Shown: positions 60,896 through 64,000 of the stretch, in pieces | Layout: each line of letters begins with the position of its first letter | Numbering within the stretch: the first letter of the stretch is position 1 | Assembly: GCA_964448855.1 (NCBI GenBank) | Contig: CAYUXI010000011.1 | Location: 1 to 64,000, forward strand | From: QAMX01 sp964448855 | Lineage (GTDB): Bacteria; Bacillota; Clostridia; Oscillospirales; QAMX01 | Direction of reading: 5' to 3' | DNA length: 64,000 bases | Program-made: the position numbers and the translations under genes | The notes under the pieces: model-generated | What the model was told of the DNA's origin: nothing | The model's input: only the letters and a program-made list of their open reading frames with translations | Database searches by the model: none

Positions 60896-61552
60896 TTACA
60901 GCAGCTGCAACACCTGCGCATGGTCGCGAAGATAGGCACGCCACTGCTTCTCCTCTGGGAAGACGGAACGAACCAGCTCGTGAAAGGCGGCGCTGTGGTT
61001 TTTCTGAACGATGTGCGCCAGCTCGTGCACAACGACGTAGTCGATGGCCTCCGCTGCGCAAAATACCAGATGTACGGAAAAACACAGACGGTTTAGCGGC
61101 GAACAGGAACCCCAGCGGGAACGCGCATCGGTCACACGGATCCCGGTGGGCTGAACCTGCATCTGCGGCGCATACCAATCGATCCGCTCCGTAATCGTCT
61201 TCAAAAGCTGTGCTTTCAGCCATGCGACCAGTTCCGGTTCAGTCGTTCCGAACGGGAGCAGCAGTCTGCCTCCCTCCGTATGAATAAACGTGCAGTCAGC
61301 ATATTCGACGCGATGCTCGACGCCATAAAGCGGAAGCAGTGCGCCGTCACAGAGCGAAAACGCGAATGCAGCGGAAATGCGCGCTTGCTGCGCGTGAATC
61401 CAGTCCCGGTGCGAACGAATCACCGCCTCGATGACGTGCAAGGGAAGCGTTTTCGGTGCGCGGACGATCAAAGCGCCAGACGCGTCAACGGATAAACCGA
61501 CCGACTTTCTGGCCGATCGAATCAAACGATAGGGGAGTGTATCGGATTTCAT
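60896..61552 (-). CDS. YgjP-type (DUF45) zinc metalloprotease
   Basis: A 218-residue M48-like metallopeptidase of the YgjP family. The zinc site is VVHELAHIVQKNHSAAFHEL, with HExxH and a downstream His. The preceding RWGSCSPLNRLCFSVHLV block is diagnostic. Cytosolic. It overlaps the upstream metallophosphoesterase gene by 4 bp (ATGA). Physiological substrate unknown. Confidence 0.88.
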   Translation of the reverse strand: MKSDTLPYRLIRSARKSVGLSVDASGALIVRAPKTLPLHVIEAVIRSHRDWIHAQQARISAAFAFSLCDGALLPLYGVEHRVEYADCTFIHTEGGRLLLPFGTTEPELVAWLKAQLLKTITERIDWYAPQMQVQPTGIRVTDARSRWGSCSPLNRLCFSVHLVFCAAEAIDYVVVHELAHIVQKNHSAAFHELVRSVFPEEKQWRAYLRDHAQVLQLL

Positions 61553-62409
61553 TCTGCGCTCCGTTTCAGCGTGATGCAGACGATTTCCGGCGGATTCCAG
61601 ATGCGCGGAATGGACACGGCGTTGCCAAGCCCACGGCCAACAATCATGGTTGTGCTGTTCTCCTGATACATCCCGGCCGTGTAATCCGGAAGGAACTCCT
61701 GCGTCGGAGAAACGAGACCGCCGACAAACGGCAGACGAACCTGGCCACCATGCATATGACCAGAAATCACCAGATCAAAGCCCAACGTCGAAGTGACGGG
61801 AAATGCATTGGCGCGGTGGTAGAGCAGGATGTTGAATGCACCGGGCTCCGGCGTCACAGAGAGAGGGTGCTCGGAAAGATATCCGACGGTATTGTTTCCC
61901 CAGTGCGCCGGGTCGTCTTCTCCGTGCAGATAAATGACCGCATCCCCCTGCGAGAGAGCCACCGTGTCTCCACGCAGAAGCACGACACCGTATTCCTCGT
62001 AGAGCGCCCGCAGCTTTTGAAATTCCGACGAACTGACCCAGAGATCGTGATTTCCCGTCACAGCGTACATGGGAACCCGCCCGGAAAATGCAGCGCAAAA
62101 TGCGCGTGTCGGTTCCAGATCGAGGCGATGCTGATCGTTCATATCCCCGGTCAATACAATCAGATCGGGCTCCAAGGATTCAATTTTCCGGCAGAGCTGC
62201 TCCTGCTGCTCGCCAAACCATGTGCAGTGCAGGTCGGTAATCTGGACGATTCGAAAACCGTCAAACGCTTCGGGCAGCTTGGCGGACGAAACCGTAAAGC
62301 GTGAAATGGTCAAACGCTGCCAGAAAGCGGAGCCAATCAGCACAGCTAAAATGAGTAGAACGAGCAGAAATGGCCAAAATCGCCGCCTTTTCTTGAAAGC
62401 CAAGTGCAT
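61549..62409 (-). CDS. membrane-anchored metallophosphoesterase
   Basis: A 286-residue YaeI/YkuE-like calcineurin-fold phosphoesterase. It has an N-terminal basic tail and one transmembrane segment (FWPFLLVLLILAVLIGSAF, about residues 10-28). Metal motifs follow: ITDLHC (Asp, His), LTGDMND, VTGNHDLW, GHMHGGQV. Related enzymes act on phospholipid-linked or cell-wall phosphates. Start at 62409 with AAAGGCGG upstream. Co-transcribed with the protease gene downstream. Confidence 0.88.
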   Translation of the reverse strand: MHLAFKKRRRFWPFLLVLLILAVLIGSAFWQRLTISRFTVSSAKLPEAFDGFRIVQITDLHCTWFGEQQEQLCRKIESLEPDLIVLTGDMNDQHRLDLEPTRAFCAAFSGRVPMYAVTGNHDLWVSSSEFQKLRALYEEYGVVLLRGDTVALSQGDAVIYLHGEDDPAHWGNNTVGYLSEHPLSVTPEPGAFNILLYHRANAFPVTSTLGFDLVISGHMHGGQVRLPFVGGLVSPTQEFLPDYTAGMYQENSTTMIVGRGLGNAVSIPRIWNPPEIVCITLKRSAE

Positions 62410-62444
62410 TTCACCGCCTTTCACCAGAATCTGTATGCAATGCT

Positions 62445-63710
62445 TTATTCGACATGCCAACCGTGCAGATAGGATACCTGCGCATCCGTCAGCGTGTCAA
62501 TGGAAGCGCCTAACGCTGCCAGCTTCAATTTCGCTACCTGCTCATCCAGCTCAAAGGGAACATCAATGACCTGCCCGGCGGGCAGCGCGTCACGGTGCTT
62601 CACGGTATACTCCACGCACAGCGCCTGAAGCCCAAAGCTCATGTCCATGATTTCGGCTGGATGTCCGTTCCCGGCTGCAAGATTCACCAGACGCCCTTCG
62701 CCCAGAACGTTGAGGATTCGGCCGTCTGCCATCTGATACCCGGTAATATTGTCCCGGCGTTCCGTCACAGAGACGGCCATTTTCCGCAGCTCCCGCACAG
62801 AGACTTCGACGTCAAAATGACCGGCATTGCAGAGGAGGACATCGTGCTTCATCTGTGCAAAATGCTCCTTCGTAATGACATCACGGCAACCGGTTGCCGT
62901 GACAAAAATATCGCCGAGCGGTGCGGCTTCCTGCATGGTCATGACGCGGTTCCCGTCCATAACGGCTTCCAGCGCCGCATGAGGTGCAACTTCCGTGACG
63001 ATGACGTTTGCACCCAGCCCGCGTGCATTTTTCGCAATGCCGCGGCCACAGAAGCCGTATCCGGCAACGACGACCGTTTTTCCGGTAATCATACGGTTGG
63101 TCGTATGCATGATGGCGTCCCATACGCTTTGACCAGTGCCGTAGCGATTGTCAAACAGATGCTTGCTGCCGGCATCGTTGACGGCAATCATCGGGAAACG
63201 GAGCTGTCCGGCCTCTGCTCTGGCGCGGAGCCGATGGACGCCGGTGGTCGTCTCCTCGCAGCCGCCGATCAGCCGGGCAGCGAGATCCGGTCGTTCCTCA
63301 TGCAGAATCTGCACGAGATCACCGCCGTCATCGACGATGACGTGCGGTACATTTTCCAGCGTCTGCGTCAAGTGACGATGGTAGTCCTCCGGGGATGCGC
63401 CGTGAATCGCATGGACACAGAACCCATCCTCTGCCAGCGCAGCGGCTACATCGTCCTGCGTGGAGAGGGGATTGCAGCCGGTTACACGGACGTTTGCACC
63501 GCCTGCGGCCAAAACCTGCGCAAAATAGGCAGTCTTGGCCTCCAGATGGATGGAGATCGAGATGTCCAGCCCGGCCAGCGGCTTTTCATTGGTAAACCGC
63601 TGATGGATGGATGAAAGCACGGGCATGGACGATTTGACCCATTCGATTTTCCGATGGCCGCTGGGTGCCAGTGAGAGATCGGCCGTTTCGCAGTTGTTGC
63701 CTAAAAACAC
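62445..63710 (-). CDS. ahcY: adenosylhomocysteinase
   Basis: NAD-dependent hydrolysis of S-adenosylhomocysteine to adenosine and homocysteine. The 421-residue protein has the N-terminal substrate motif HLEAKTAYFAQVL, EETTTGVHRL, DNRYGTGQSVWDAI and the NAD loop AGYGFCGRGIAKNARGLGA. The C-terminal block is AAGNGHPAEIMDMSF. It lacks the 40-residue insertion of eukaryotic-type forms. The start is GTG at 63710, with AAGAAGG 7 bases upstream. It separates this organism from the Pfs/LuxS route used by many Bacillota. Confidence 0.95.
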   Translation of the reverse strand: MFLGNNCETADLSLAPSGHRKIEWVKSSMPVLSSIHQRFTNEKPLAGLDISISIHLEAKTAYFAQVLAAGGANVRVTGCNPLSTQDDVAAALAEDGFCVHAIHGASPEDYHRHLTQTLENVPHVIVDDGGDLVQILHEERPDLAARLIGGCEETTTGVHRLRARAEAGQLRFPMIAVNDAGSKHLFDNRYGTGQSVWDAIMHTTNRMITGKTVVVAGYGFCGRGIAKNARGLGANVIVTEVAPHAALEAVMDGNRVMTMQEAAPLGDIFVTATGCRDVITKEHFAQMKHDVLLCNAGHFDVEVSVRELRKMAVSVTERRDNITGYQMADGRILNVLGEGRLVNLAAGNGHPAEIMDMSFGLQALCVEYTVKHRDALPAGQVIDVPFELDEQVAKLKLAALGASIDTLTDAQVSYLHGWHVE

Positions 63711-63734
63711 AGTAGTACCTTCTTTCCTGAAAAC

Positions 63735-64000
63735 TCAGCGATGCAGACGGAGAGTGGCATACGCAATGGACTGACGCTGGTGGGTATAGGTGATGTAGAG
63801 ACAGTCGCCATCGGCAATGATCGCAGGATAAGAATATTCGCCGGGATTCGTTTCCAGGTCGATCCGATTGCCCCAGGTTGCCCCCTGATCCTCCGAGAAA
63901 ATCACGGAAATCGGTGTGCGCTCTCCCCAGTTGGAGGCCACAGGGTTGTAAATCAGAGGCAGAATTCCGTCCGCAGTCTGTACAACATCCAGACCACTGT
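63735..64000 (-). CDS. sialidase/BNR-repeat family protein, C-terminal part (cut by window edge)
   Basis: The last 88 codons of a gene whose start lies beyond the window. It contains one intact Asp-box, SEDQGATWG (pattern SxDxGxTW), followed by GEYSYPAIIADGDCLYITYTHQRQSI. That stretch is typical of the last blades of a six-bladed sialidase-like propeller. Could be an exo-sialidase or another BNR glycoside hydrolase. It is 24 bp upstream of ahcY on the same strand. Confidence 0.75.
   Translation of the reverse strand, partial: SGLDVVQTADGILPLIYNPVASNWGERTPISVIFSEDQGATWGNRIDLETNPGEYSYPAIIADGDCLYITYTHQRQSIAYATLRLHR

Noticed and set aside
1..64000. CRISPR array or insertion sequence anywhere in the window
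   Set aside because: No regularly spaced repeats and no transposase motif; the only long repeat is the oxidoreductase pair.

Overview
The window looks like chromosome from an anaerobic, carbohydrate-using member of the Clostridia (Bacillota), probably Oscillospirales-like. The reasons are lineage-typical genes (glgC with glgD, tmcAL beside ackA, yqhY-nusB, rqcH, trmK, a long-form hibernation factor, a MecA-like adaptor), strict-anaerobe ribonucleotide reductase (nrdDG), sigma-A type promoters with many TGnTATAAT -10 boxes, and strong GGAGG-type ribosome binding sites. I see no phage, CRISPR array, insertion sequence or rRNA.

Layout. 1-1.8 kb: tRNA-Ser(GGA) and citrate synthase. 2-12.3 kb: a compact minus-strand glycogen operon, glgB-glgC-glgD-glgA-glgP-GH13 amylase, from one near-consensus promoter. 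12.3-14.8 kb: a cobalamin riboswitch with a terminator platform, followed by a secreted alpha/alpha-barrel protein and a DUF4430 lipoprotein. Together these resemble the two domains of animal transcobalamin or intrinsic factor, and they are the most interesting system here. 14.8-20.7 kb: ackA, tmcAL, two tandem GNAT_C-type acyltransferase-like paralogues and a transglutaminase-like lipoprotein. 20.9-24.4 kb: ribosome hibernation factor, then a GH4 glycosidase / BadF-type sugar kinase / YhcH cluster. 24.4-27 kb: an ArsR-regulated metal-efflux operon. 27-31.5 kb: yqhY-nusB-TsaD-like-xseA-SGNH hydrolase. 31.6-34.7 kb: amidohydrolase / SIS / PfkB kinase operon.

34.7-39 kb: MecA-like gene, PrsA-like foldase and two almost identical tandem Gfo/Idh/MocA oxidoreductase genes that both carry the same frameshift. 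39-46.5 kb, minus strand: glycerate kinase, pheS-pheT, DUF1858, trmK, rqcH. 46.6-48.5 kb: an intact Gfo/Idh/MocA oxidoreductase facing a DUF1080 (3-keto-glycoside hydrolase-like) gene. 48.7-50.8 kb: two M42 aminopeptidases. 50.8-54 kb: nrdD-nrdG behind two NrdR-box-like repeats. 54-56 kb: rpsB-tsf. 56-61 kb: GH2 beta-galactosidase, XerC/D-type recombinase and a small membrane protein. 60.9-64 kb, minus strand: YgjP-type metalloprotease, metallophosphoesterase, adenosylhomocysteinase, and the end of a sialidase/BNR-type gene cut by the window edge.

Taken together the genes describe a fermentative bacterium that stores glycogen, makes acetate, degrades host or plant glycans (GH2, GH4, GH13, BNR, 3-keto-glycoside chemistry) and appears to invest in capturing vitamin B12. 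Functions are assigned by reading motifs; no database search was run.
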